In this document: piece by piece, positions 55,763 through 64,000 of the stretch
Layout: every line of letters begins with the position of its first letter
Numbering within the stretch: the stretch's first letter is position 1
NCBI GenBank assembly: GCA_035248685.1
Contig: DATFHF010000081.1
Coordinates: 62,001 to 126,000 of the forward strand
Length of the DNA stretch: 64,000 nucleotides
From: Jatrophihabitans_A sp035248685
Lineage (GTDB): Bacteria > Actinomycetota > Actinomycetes > Mycobacteriales > Jatrophihabitantaceae
Direction: 5' to 3'
Notes under the pieces: generated by a model
The model's input: only the letters and a program-made list of their open reading frames with translations
The model's database searches: none
Told to the model about the DNA's origin: nothing
Program-made: the position numbers and the translations under genes

Positions 55763-57751
55763 ATGGAGCAGGCATTCGGTTCGGTGCTGGTGGCCAACCG
55801 CGGTGAGATCGCCCGGCGGATCTTCCACAGCTGCCGGGCGTTGGGACTGGGCACGGTGGCGGTGTATGCCGACCCGGACGCCGATTCACCGCACGTGGCC
55901 GAGGCCGATTGTGCCGTCCGGTTACCTGGATCCGCGGCGGCAGACAGCTACCTGCGTGCCGAGCTGATCATTGAAGCCGCCCACCGGGCCGGTGCTGAGG
56001 CGGTGCATCCCGGCTACGGCTTCCTCGCCGAGAACGCGGAGTTCGCCCGCGCCGTGCAGGCCGCCGGCCTGGCCTGGATCGGACCTCCGGCAGCCGCGAT
56101 CGAGCTAATGGGTGACAAGGTTCGGGCCAAGCAGCTGATGGCGGCAGCCGGGGTACCGGTGTTGACGCAGCTCGACCCGGCCAGCATCCGTGAACCAGAT
56201 TTACCCGTCATTATCAAGGCATCCGCCGGCGGCGGTGGCCGCGGCATGCGGATCGTGCGCACTACGGCCGAACTGGCCGGACAGCTGGCGTCGGCTCGCG
56301 GCGAGGCCGAGCGATCGTTCGGCAACAGCGGAGTGTTCTGCGAGCGCTACCTGGCCACCGGCCGGCACCTGGAGGTCCAGCTGCTGGCCGACCAGCACGG
56401 CACCATCTGGCAGCTCGGTGAGCGGGAATGCTCGGTGCAACGCCGGCACCAGAAGATCATCGAAGAGTCACCGTCCCCACTGGCCGAACGGCTGCCGGGC
56501 CTGCGCGAGCGGCTCGGCGCGGCGGCGGTGGCCGCGGCCCGTGCGGTCGGCTACACCGGGGCGGGCACCGTGGAGTTCATCGTCGACGGCGACGGCGAGT
56601 GCTACTTCCTGGAAATGAACACCCGGTTACAGGTCGAGCACCCGGTCACCGAGGCCCGTACCGGGCTGGATCTGGTGCGGTTGCAGTTGGAGCTCGCCGC
56701 CGGTGCCCGGCTGGCGGCGACGCCACCGGCGGCAACCGGGCATGCCATCGAGGTCCGGCTGTACGCCGAGGACCCGGCCCAGGACTGGCATCCGCAGGTC
56801 GGGACACTGCACCGGTTCGACGTCCCCGATGTCACCGGCCACTTCGAACCGGTGTCGGACGGGCTGCGGCTGGACTCGGCCGTCGGCGACGGTTACCGGC
56901 TGAGCCCGCATTACGACCCGATGCTGGCGAAGCTGGTCTGTGCCGGGGCCGATCGACACCAGGTGGCGCGCCGGCTCGCCGCCGCGCTGGCCGGTGCCAC
57001 CATCCACGGGCTACCGACCAACCGGGATCTGCTGGTGCGGGTGTTGCGCCACCCGACCTTCCTACGCGGGGACGCCGACACCAGCTTTCTTCAGACGGCG
57101 GACGGTTCGCTCACCACCCCGCTGGCGGACGAGCCCGCCGAGCAGCTGTCGGCGCTGGCGGCCGCGCTGGCCGGGTCGGCCGTCCACCGCCAGCAGTTGC
57201 CGGTGCCGCCCGGCATGCCCAGTGGCTGGCGCAATGTGGCGTCCCAGCCGCAGCGGGTGAGCTACCGCGGACGGCACGGCCTGCACCAGCTCGGTTACCG
57301 CTGGCGAGGATCCGCGGTGTCTGTCGAGGGAATCTCACCGGCAGCGGTCGAGCTACCGGTACCGGCCTGCACCCCGGACGAGGTGGTGCTTGAGGTGGAC
57401 GGACTGCGCCGGACGTTCCGGGTGGCCCGCTATCCGGGGCTGGTGTGCGTCGATTCCGCGCTGGGCCTGGTCTCGCTGACGCCGGTTGAGCGATTCACCG
57501 ACCCGGCCGAGCAGCCGGTCGCCGGCTCGCTGCTCGCCCCGCTGCCGGGCGCGGTGGTTCGGCTCGGCACCGCGGTGGGCAAGCGGGTGGCCGCCGGCCA
57601 GCCACTGCTGTGGATCGAGGCGATGAAGATGGAGCATCCGATCGTGGCCCCGACGGCCGGGACGGTGACCGAGCTGCCGGTCTCGGTGGGCAGCCAGGTC
57701 GGCACCGGCGACCTGCTGGCAGTGCTCGGCTCGCCGGCCGGTCCACAGTGA
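55763..57751 (+). CDS. acyl-CoA carboxylase alpha subunit (biotin carboxylase + BCCP)
   Basis: ATP-dependent biotin carboxylase fused to its biotin carrier. Seen: 662 residues from the ATG at 55763 (GAGG just upstream); biotin carboxylase N-domain (SVLVANRGEIARRIFHSCRA), ATP-grasp domain with KASAGGGGRGMR, ERECSVQRRHQKIIEE and LEMNTRLQVEHPVTE, C-domain, and a carrier domain with the biotinylated Lys622 in EAMKMEHP. A ~130-residue connecting region matches the 3-methylcrotonyl-CoA carboxylase layout. The TetR gene overlaps its stop (GTGA). Confidence 0.94.
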   Translation: MEQAFGSVLVANRGEIARRIFHSCRALGLGTVAVYADPDADSPHVAEADCAVRLPGSAAADSYLRAELIIEAAHRAGAEAVHPGYGFLAENAEFARAVQAAGLAWIGPPAAAIELMGDKVRAKQLMAAAGVPVLTQLDPASIREPDLPVIIKASAGGGGRGMRIVRTTAELAGQLASARGEAERSFGNSGVFCERYLATGRHLEVQLLADQHGTIWQLGERECSVQRRHQKIIEESPSPLAERLPGLRERLGAAAVAAARAVGYTGAGTVEFIVDGDGECYFLEMNTRLQVEHPVTEARTGLDLVRLQLELAAGARLAATPPAATGHAIEVRLYAEDPAQDWHPQVGTLHRFDVPDVTGHFEPVSDGLRLDSAVGDGYRLSPHYDPMLAKLVCAGADRHQVARRLAAALAGATIHGLPTNRDLLVRVLRHPTFLRGDADTSFLQTADGSLTTPLADEPAEQLSALAAALAGSAVHRQQLPVPPGMPSGWRNVASQPQRVSYRGRHGLHQLGYRWRGSAVSVEGISPAAVELPVPACTPDEVVLEVDGLRRTFRVARYPGLVCVDSALGLVSLTPVERFTDPAEQPVAGSLLAPLPGAVVRLGTAVGKRVAAGQPLLWIEAMKMEHPIVAPTAGTVTELPVSVGSQVGTGDLLAVLGSPAGPQ

Positions 57752-58356
57752 CCGCGACCCACCGGCCACCGCAGCAGGATCGCAGCCGGCTGACCAGGCG
57801 CCGGCTGCTGGACGCCGCCGTGGAATCGCTGGCCGAGGCAGGATGGACGGCTACCTCGGTGGCGATGGTCGCCGCGCGGGCCGGGGTGTCTCGGGGTGCC
57901 GCGCAACACCATTTCCGCACCCGGGAATCGTTGTTCGAGGCGGCGGTGGATCACATCGGCCAGCAGCGGCTGGCCGAGCTGAAGCAGGCGGCCGTCGAGC
58001 TGCCGGACGGGCCGGCCCGCACCGAGGCGGTACTGACCGCCTTGGTGGCCACCTACACCGGGCCGCTGTTCCGGGCCGCCTTGCAGGTCTGGACGGCCGC
58101 CTCGTCCGAACCGGCGTTGCGGGTGCAGCTGATCCCGCTGGAGGCCGAGTTGGGCCGGCGGGCGCACGCGCTGGCCGTGGAACTACTCGGCGTGGACGAG
58201 TCGGTGGCCGGCGTGCGGGAAACCGTGCAGGCCTCCCTGGACCTGGCCCGCGGGCTCGGCCTGGCCGACGTGCTGCATGACGATTCCCGCCGTCGCCGCC
58301 GGGTGATTCGGCAATGGGCGCAGATCCTGGACGACCGGCTCGACTCCGTCCACTGA
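57748..58356 (+). CDS. TetR family regulator of the carboxylase operon
   Basis: Likely local repressor, since it is the last gene of the operon and translationally coupled to it. Seen: 202 residues from the GTG at 57748; helix-turn-helix with TRRRLLDAAVESLAEAGW, VAMVAARAGVSRGAAQHHF and RTRESLFEAAVDHIG; C-terminal TetR_C domain. Acyl-CoA esters are plausible ligands by analogy with other TetR proteins of such operons. No operator could be assigned. Confidence 0.9.
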   Translation: MTATHRPPQQDRSRLTRRRLLDAAVESLAEAGWTATSVAMVAARAGVSRGAAQHHFRTRESLFEAAVDHIGQQRLAELKQAAVELPDGPARTEAVLTALVATYTGPLFRAALQVWTAASSEPALRVQLIPLEAELGRRAHALAVELLGVDESVAGVRETVQASLDLARGLGLADVLHDDSRRRRRVIRQWAQILDDRLDSVH

Positions 58357-58390
58357 CCGGGCTCGGTGGCGCATTAGCTCAGCCGGTTAT

Positions 58391-58396
58391 TAAGCT
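58391..58396 (+). promoter_or_regulatory. leaderless -10 element (TAAGCT)
   Basis: TAAGCT ends 8 nt before the ATG at 58405. It lies right after a tRNA-D-arm-like stretch at 58370-58390. Confidence 0.4.
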
Positions 58397-58404
58397 TTCG
58401 CTTC

Positions 58405-61400
58405 ATGACTGAATCGGGCTACCTGCGTTATCCCCATATCGTCGGAGAGCAGGTGGTTTTCACCGCCGAGGACGACGTCTGGCTGGCTTCCGCGGCCGGC
58501 GGACCGGCCTTTCGGCTGACCGCCGACCAGGTGCCGGTAGCCGGGCCGCGGTTGTCGCCGGACGGCGCCACCATGGCATGGCTGTCCCGGCGCCGCGGCG
58601 AACCGGACGTGTTCGTGATGCCGGTCGCCGGCGGGCCGATCCGCCAGGTCAGCTACTTCGGCCATACCAACACCGCGGTGCTCGGTTTCGCGCCGGACGG
58701 CCGGCTGCTCGTGTGCTCGGCCGGCAGCCAGCCATTCCGTTCGCACTACTGGGCCTATGCCATCGACCTGTCCGACGCCGACCCGACTCCGCAGCGGTTG
58801 CCGTACGGGCCGGCCAACGCGGTCGCGTACGGCCCGTCCGGCGCGGTGGTGGTCGGCAGTGGGGCATTGCGCGACTACGCGCACTGGAAGCGGTACCGAG
58901 GTGGCACCGCCGGACGGCTCTGGCTCGACTCGGACGGTTCCGGCACGTTCAGCGAGCTGTTGCCGGAGCTGGCCGGTCCCAAGATCTGCCCCTGTTGGCA
59001 GGGCGACCGGTTGGCGTTCCTGGCCGATTTCGAGGGCCACGGCAATGTGTATTCGGTGGCCGCCGACGGCAGTGATCTGCGCCGGCACACCGACCACTCC
59101 CGTTTCTACGCCCGGTCGCTGGCCGGCGACGGAAACCGGTTGGCCTACCAGCACGCCGGCGAGCTGTGGTTGTTGGACGAACTGTCACCGACCTCGGCTG
59201 CTCAACGGTTGGAGATCAGCCTGGCCAGCCCGCGCTCCGGCCGGGCTGCGATACCGCTCAACGCGGCCGACCACATCGGCGCGCTGACCGTGGACCGGAC
59301 CGCCCGGGCCAGCGCGGTCGAGATACGCGGCAACATCATCTGGCTGACCCACCGCAACGGGCCGGCCCGGGTGGTCGCCGGCGCGCCCGGCGTTCGGCAC
59401 CGCAGCCCGGTCATCCTGGCCGGAGCCGACTCCGGCGCCAGCACCGACCCAGCCGATTCCGAAGCGGGCCGCGACTCGGTGGCCTACCTGTCCAGCGCCG
59501 AAGGCCCGGACGCGATCGAGATAGCCACGCCGGACGGGCGCACCCAGCGGTTCGGCGCCGGCAAGATCGGCCGCGTGCTGGAGCTGGTGGCCGCCCCGGA
59601 CGGCAGCCGGCTGGCGGCGGTCACCCACGACGCCCGGCTGCTGCTGATCAGCCCGGACGGTGCCATCACCGAGTTGGAGCGCAACGAGTTCGGCGACTTC
59701 TCCGACCTCAGCTTCTCCCCGGACTCGCAATGGCTGGCCTACGCCGCCGAGCAAAAGACCGCGGAGATGCGCAGCATCCGGCTGGTCGAACTGGCCAGTG
59801 GCACCATCACCGCGATCACCGGTCACCGCTTCGACGACTTCCAGCCGGCGTTCAGCCTGGACGGCAAGTACCTTGCCTTCCTGTCCGCGCGTACCTTCGA
59901 CCCGGTCTACGACTCACACGCCTTCGACCTGTCGTTCCCGTTGGCCATCCGGCCCTACCTGGTCACCCTCGCCGCCGACACTCCGTCGCCGTTCGACCCG
60001 GAACTGGCCGGCCAGGCCAGCCGTCCGCCGACCGGATCCGATGACGCCGCGGCAGCGACCCCGGTCCGGGTGGACCTGGAAGACATCGGCGAGCGGATCG
60101 TGGCGTTCCCGGTGCCGGCCGGGCGCCTGGAGAAACTGCGCGCGGTCAAGGCCGGCTTCCTGTGGACCGACGCGCCGGTCGCCGGCGAGCTCGGCGAGGC
60201 CCGGTTGCCGGAGGGAGACATCCGGCCGTCGGTGCAACTCTGGGACTTCGCCAAGCGCAAGTGCGTCCAACTGGCCGAGCATGTCGATGCGGTGCACGTC
60301 GCGGCCGACGGCAGCGCGCTGGTGCTACGCGACCACGCCAACCTGCGGGTGGTTCCGTCGGATCGCAAGGCCGAGGAGGGCAGCGACGACGTCATCAAGG
60401 TCGATCTGGACCGGATCCGGCTCACCGTCGACCCGCCCGCCGAATGGGCGCAGGAGCTGGACGAGACCGGCCGGCTGATGGCCGAGCACTACTGGATAGC
60501 CGACATGGCCGGCATCGACTGGGAGGCCGAGGTCGACAAGTACCGGCCGTTCATCGACCGGATCGCCACCCGGGACGACCTGTCCGATGTGCTGTGGGAG
60601 ATCAACGGGGAAACCGGCTCGTCGCATGCCTACGAGACACCGCCGCCGGCGAAGAAGGATCCGCTGCTGCAACCGGCCTACCTGGGCGCCGACCTGAGCC
60701 GCAGTCCGGACGGCGCCTGGATCGTCGACCGGGTCATCCGGGGCGACAACTCCTCACGGATGGCGCGTTCGCCGCTGACCGCACCTGGCGTCGGGGTGCG
60801 CGCCGGCGACCGGATCGTGGCGATCAACGGCCGCCCGGTCGGTCCGGCCGGCCCGGCCGAGCTATTGCGTGGCACCGCCGGCAAGCCGGTGGAGCTGCGG
60901 GTCGAGCGTGCCGGCGTCCAGCGATCGGTGGCGGTGATCCCGCTGCCCGGCGACACCGAGCTGCGCTACTTGGACTGGGTCGCCCAGCGACGGTCGCTGG
61001 TGCACGAGGCCAGCGGTGGCCGGATCGGTTACGTCCACATACCGGACATGGTGGCCTCCGGCTGGGCGGCCTTCCACCGGGACCTGCCGATCGAGGTGGA
61101 GCGGGACGCGCTGCTGGTCGACACCCGGGACAACGCCGGTGGGCACGTATCGCAGCTGGTGATCGAGAAGCTGTCCCGGCCACTGATCGGCTGGGGCACC
61201 GCCCGCCACCGGCACCAGGAGAGCTACCCGGGTGGCGCGCCGCGCGGACCGCTGGCCTCGCTGGCCAACGAGTGGGCCGGCTCCGACGGTGACATCGTCA
61301 ACGCGGCGTTCCAGGCCCTGGGACTCGGCCCGGTGATCGGCACCCGCACCTGGGGTGGCGTGATCGGCATCGACGGCCGGTACAAGCTGGTGGACGGCAC

Positions 61401-61647
61401 CGCGGTCACCCAACCCCGGTTCGCGTTCTGGTTCGAGCGGTATGGCTGGGGGGTAGAAAACCACGGGGTCGATCCGAACCAGGTGGTGGACTTCCCACCG
61501 CATGCCTGGGGCGCTGGCGCGGATCCGCAGCTAGCGGCCGGCATCGCCTACCTGCTGGCCGAGCTCGAGCGCCGGCCACCCCGTCCGATGCCTGACCTGG
61601 CCAACCGGCCGGAGCGGCGCGCACCGGAGCTGCCACCGCGGCCTTGA
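58405..61647 (+). CDS. tricorn core protease
   Basis: Large self-compartmentalising serine protease that degrades oligopeptides downstream of the proteasome. Seen: 1080 residues; beta-propeller halves (1-~650; PHIVGEQVVFTAEDDVWLAS, SPDGATMAWLSRRRGEPDVF), a helical/C1 region, PDZ domain (~765-850; GVRAGDRIVAINGRPVG) and S41-type C2 domain. The catalytic set is complete: Ser740-His741 (TGSSHAYE), nucleophile Ser960 and Asp961 (AGSDGD), Glu1018 (VENHG). Each lies five positions before its counterpart in Thermoplasma tricorn (745, 746, 965, 966, 1023). Confidence 0.94.
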   Translation: MTESGYLRYPHIVGEQVVFTAEDDVWLASAAGGPAFRLTADQVPVAGPRLSPDGATMAWLSRRRGEPDVFVMPVAGGPIRQVSYFGHTNTAVLGFAPDGRLLVCSAGSQPFRSHYWAYAIDLSDADPTPQRLPYGPANAVAYGPSGAVVVGSGALRDYAHWKRYRGGTAGRLWLDSDGSGTFSELLPELAGPKICPCWQGDRLAFLADFEGHGNVYSVAADGSDLRRHTDHSRFYARSLAGDGNRLAYQHAGELWLLDELSPTSAAQRLEISLASPRSGRAAIPLNAADHIGALTVDRTARASAVEIRGNIIWLTHRNGPARVVAGAPGVRHRSPVILAGADSGASTDPADSEAGRDSVAYLSSAEGPDAIEIATPDGRTQRFGAGKIGRVLELVAAPDGSRLAAVTHDARLLLISPDGAITELERNEFGDFSDLSFSPDSQWLAYAAEQKTAEMRSIRLVELASGTITAITGHRFDDFQPAFSLDGKYLAFLSARTFDPVYDSHAFDLSFPLAIRPYLVTLAADTPSPFDPELAGQASRPPTGSDDAAAATPVRVDLEDIGERIVAFPVPAGRLEKLRAVKAGFLWTDAPVAGELGEARLPEGDIRPSVQLWDFAKRKCVQLAEHVDAVHVAADGSALVLRDHANLRVVPSDRKAEEGSDDVIKVDLDRIRLTVDPPAEWAQELDETGRLMAEHYWIADMAGIDWEAEVDKYRPFIDRIATRDDLSDVLWEINGETGSSHAYETPPPAKKDPLLQPAYLGADLSRSPDGAWIVDRVIRGDNSSRMARSPLTAPGVGVRAGDRIVAINGRPVGPAGPAELLRGTAGKPVELRVERAGVQRSVAVIPLPGDTELRYLDWVAQRRSLVHEASGGRIGYVHIPDMVASGWAAFHRDLPIEVERDALLVDTRDNAGGHVSQLVIEKLSRPLIGWGTARHRHQESYPGGAPRGPLASLANEWAGSDGDIVNAAFQALGLGPVIGTRTWGGVIGIDGRYKLVDGTAVTQPRFAFWFERYGWGVENHGVDPNQVVDFPPHAWGAGADPQLAAGIAYLLAELERRPPRPMPDLANRPERRAPELPPRP

Positions 61648-61701
61648 CCGAGGCGGCTCGATGGACGGAGCACCACCGCCAGGATGGGATGATGGTGGGC
61701 G

Positions 61702-62247
61702 ATGTCCACCGAGCAGCCACCGCAGCAGGAGCCTCAGACCAGTCAGCTGGCTGAGGCGTCCGGCGACCTGGTCGCGATGTCGTTCCCGGGTGCCAGGCGG
61801 GTGGCCGGCTGGCTGTTCTGGGTCGTCTTCCCGGCGCTGTGCCTGGCCGCAATCGCGATCGCGGCCGGAAACCTCGGTGATCACATCGGCAAGAAGCCGG
61901 ACGGCATCCGCGGCACCTTCGTGGTCACGCCCCGGTCCTGCAACCAGGGGATCTGCTCCTTCGGCGGACTGTTCACCAGCGATGACGGCACGATCAAGAA
62001 CCTGCCGCTGCTGGGCGATCCGCGGTGGAAGACGGCCGACGTCCACCACGTCACCTTCGACCCGCGCAGCGTCGAGGTCACCGCACTGCCCGCGCACTGG
62101 AATCCGACCGGGTCGGTGGTTGCCGCGGTCGGCGCGCTGACCTACCTCGGTGTGCTCGGCTACTTGCTGGCCGAGGGTCGCCGAGCCCGCCGGCATCCGG
62201 ATCGGGCCGCACCGGCCGCGACCACGACGGCCGCCGTCTCCTACTGA
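61702..62247 (+). CDS. membrane protein with small extracytoplasmic domain
   Basis: Unknown function. Seen: 181 residues; polar N-terminus (1-35), helix VAGWLFWVVFPALCLAAIAIA, an extracytoplasmic domain of ~85 residues with a CNQGIC cysteine pair, GGLFTSDDGTIKNL and FDPRSVEVTALPAHW, then helix VVAAVGALTYLGVLGYLL and a basic tail. It lies between the tricorn protease and typA, same direction, with 54- and 55-base gaps, so it could be cotranscribed with either. Confidence 0.78.
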   Translation: MSTEQPPQQEPQTSQLAEASGDLVAMSFPGARRVAGWLFWVVFPALCLAAIAIAAGNLGDHIGKKPDGIRGTFVVTPRSCNQGICSFGGLFTSDDGTIKNLPLLGDPRWKTADVHHVTFDPRSVEVTALPAHWNPTGSVVAAVGALTYLGVLGYLLAEGRRARRHPDRAAPAATTTAAVSY

Positions 62248-62302
62248 AATCCCAGCCCACGACCGGCGGGCAACGGCCCGTCCGGACTACGAGAGAAGAG
62301 TC

Positions 62303-64000
62303 ATGCTGCACCAGAGCGCTGCCCGCCCCCGCAACGACGCGGTCCGCGGGTCGATCCGCAACGTCGCCATCGTGGCGCATGTCGACCACGGCAAGACCAC
62401 CCTGGTCGACGCCATGCTATGGCAGACCGGGGCCTTCGGTGCGCACGATCATGTCGACGAGCGGGCGATGGATTCCAACGACCTGGAACGGGAAAAGGGC
62501 ATCACGATCCTGGCCAAGAACACCGCCGTCAACTACCTGACCCCCGACGGCGAAAAGATGATCATCAACATCATCGACACCCCGGGTCACGCCGATTTCG
62601 GCGGTGAGGTCGAGCGCGGACTGTCCATGGTGGACGGCATCGTGCTGTTGGTGGACGCCTCCGAAGGCCCGCTGCCGCAGACTCGGTTCGTGCTGCGCAA
62701 GGCGTTGGAAGGCAAGCTTCCGGTGATCCTGGTGGTCAACAAGGTGGACCGTCCGGACAGCCGGATCGCCGAGGTGATCGACGAAACCTACGAGTTGTTC
62801 CTGGATCTGGACGCGACCGAGGAGCAGATCGACTTTCCGATCGTCTACGCCTGCGCGCGGGACGGCCGAGCGTCGCTGAACCGGCCGGCAGACGGCGCGA
62901 TGCCCGACTCGGTCGACCTGCGGCCGCTGTTCAGCACCATCCTGTCCACCATCCCGGCCCCGGCCTACCGCGCCGGTGCCCCGCTGCAGGCGCACGTGAC
63001 CAACCTGGACGCGTCGCCGTTCCTCGGCCGGATCGCGCTGTGCCGGGTGTTCCAAGGCACCATCCGCAAGGGCCAGCAGGTGGCGTGGTGCCGGCACGAC
63101 GGCAGCATCGAACGGGTCAAGATCACCGCGTTGTTGATGACCGAGGCGCTGGAACGCAAGCCGGCCGAAGAGGCCGGCCCCGGCGACATCATCGCGATCG
63201 CGGGCATCCCGGAGATCATGATCGGCGACACCCTGGCCGACCTGGACGATCCGCTGCCGTTGCCGCTGATCACGGTGGACGAGCCGGCCATCTCGATGAC
63301 CATCGGCACCAACACCTCGCCGCTGGCCGGGCGCGAGAAGGGCTCCAAGGTAACCGCCCGGCTGGTCAAGGACCGGCTCGACCGGGAACTGGTCGGCAAC
63401 GTGTCACTGCGAATCTTGCCCACCGAGCGGCCGGATGCCTGGGAGGTGCAGGGCCGTGGGGAGCTGGCGCTGGCGATCCTGGTCGAGCAGATGCGTCGGG
63501 AGGGCTTCGAGCTGACGGTCGGCAAGCCGCAGGTGGTCACCAAGCAGATCGAGGGCCAGCTGCACGAGCCGGTGGAGCGGCTCACGGTGGACGCGCCGGA
63601 GGAATACCTCGGTGCCATCACCCAGCTGCTGGCGGTACGCAAGGGTCGAATGGAGACCATGACCAACCACGGCACCGGTTGGGTGCGAATGGAGTTCCTC
63701 GTCCCATCGCGCGGATTGATCGGTTTCAGAACGGAATTCCTCACCGACACCCGAGGCACCGGCATCGTGCACCATGTGTTCGAGGACTACGAACCGTGGT
63801 TCGGGGAGCTGCGGACCCGCAGCTCCGGCTCGTTGGTTGCCGACCGGGCCGGCGTCGCCACCCCGTTCGCGATGATCAACCTTCAGGAACGAGGAACCCT
63901 ATTCGTCGAACCGGCCACCGAGGTGTACGAGGGCATGCTGGTCGGTGAGAACTCCCGCTCCGACGACATGGACGTCAACATCACCAAGGAGAAAAAGCTT
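62303..64000 (+). CDS. typA: translational GTPase TypA/BipA (3' end beyond the window)
   Basis: Ribosome-binding GTPase of the EF-G/LepA superfamily, involved in stress adaptation and 50S assembly. Seen: 566 residues, no stop by 64000, so perhaps ~50-70 residues are missing. G1 AHVDHGKTT, switch region DLEREKGITI, G3 DTPGHADFGGE, G4 NKVDRPDS; beta-barrel domain II, then EF-G III- and V-like domains with RGELALAILVEQMRREG and PSRGLIGFRTEFLTDTRG, and the start of the TypA-specific C-terminal domain. ATG 62303 follows GAGAAGAG. Confidence 0.96.
   Translation, partial: MLHQSAARPRNDAVRGSIRNVAIVAHVDHGKTTLVDAMLWQTGAFGAHDHVDERAMDSNDLEREKGITILAKNTAVNYLTPDGEKMIINIIDTPGHADFGGEVERGLSMVDGIVLLVDASEGPLPQTRFVLRKALEGKLPVILVVNKVDRPDSRIAEVIDETYELFLDLDATEEQIDFPIVYACARDGRASLNRPADGAMPDSVDLRPLFSTILSTIPAPAYRAGAPLQAHVTNLDASPFLGRIALCRVFQGTIRKGQQVAWCRHDGSIERVKITALLMTEALERKPAEEAGPGDIIAIAGIPEIMIGDTLADLDDPLPLPLITVDEPAISMTIGTNTSPLAGREKGSKVTARLVKDRLDRELVGNVSLRILPTERPDAWEVQGRGELALAILVEQMRREGFELTVGKPQVVTKQIEGQLHEPVERLTVDAPEEYLGAITQLLAVRKGRMETMTNHGTGWVRMEFLVPSRGLIGFRTEFLTDTRGTGIVHHVFEDYEPWFGELRTRSSGSLVADRAGVATPFAMINLQERGTLFVEPATEVYEGMLVGENSRSDDMDVNITKEKKL

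Noticed and set aside
58370..58430. Intact tRNA gene
   Set aside because: Only the D-arm-like part is present; no anticodon stem, no T-loop GGTTCGAATCC-like sequence and no 3' acceptor strand.

Overview
The window is high-GC DNA with strong codon bias, many GTG starts and very tight gene packing, which points to an actinomycete (Actinomycetota). Several blocks match the gene order I know from Mycobacterium (fumC-glpX-DUF4245, xseB-xseA-lipid-droplet protein, ispH, DUF6542, ychF). Other blocks, such as the BMP/nucleoside importer operon, the tricorn protease and the AbiE-like pair, do not fit Mycobacterium. I place it in a related order of soil-type actinomycetes without naming a genus. I see no rRNA, intact tRNA, CRISPR array or insertion sequence.

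Layout. 0.2-8.95 kb: one operon for nucleoside uptake and pyrimidine salvage (BMP lipoprotein, ABC ATPase, two permeases, cytidine deaminase, a cytochrome P450, thymidine phosphorylase, then an acVLRF1 release-factor-like gene), nearly all joined by 4-base stop/start overlaps. 9.0-12.9 kb: alpha/beta hydrolase, a family-A DNA polymerase with a degraded exonuclease half, and a DUF433/DUF5615 toxin-antitoxin pair whose toxin carries a 1-base deletion. 12.9-18.1 kb: DUF255 thioredoxin-like protein, small membrane protein, ClpX-type zinc finger regulator behind an inverted-repeat operator, short-chain cis-prenyltransferase, and a PIN-PhoH protein behind a structured leader. 18.1-31.3 kb: core metabolism and housekeeping (fumarase, fructose-1,6-bisphosphatase II, exonuclease VII, IspH, RmuC, YchF), interrupted by a secreted orphan and a TetR/ABC-2 drug-exporter operon.

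31.3-45.4 kb is more accessory: an AbiE-like type IV toxin-antitoxin pair with a symmetric four-element operator, a membrane protein with a two-component system, a zinc alcohol dehydrogenase, a three-helix membrane protein of effector-like shape, a transketolase split into two genes, an ion-channel-like protein, a glycosyltransferase-methyltransferase fusion, a GT-C-like membrane protein and a gamma-glutamyltransferase. 45.5-51.7 kb holds a secreted orphan, a prolyl oligopeptidase with a frameshift just before its catalytic histidine, and a three-gene module (GH13 glucosidase, methyltransferase, YbhN-like flippase) bounded by two copies of a 43-bp repeat. 51.7-58.4 kb is an acyl-CoA carboxylase operon (TIGR03084, AtuA-like, beta subunit, biotin-carrying alpha subunit, TetR). 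58.4 kb to the end: tricorn core protease, a small membrane protein, and the start of typA.

Two features run through the window. At least ten genes have a TANNNT -10 hexamer only 6-8 nt before the start codon, as expected of leaderless mRNAs. All nine convergent gene pairs end within a few bases of each other or overlap. The only stretch longer than 300 bases without a gene is 16461-16768.
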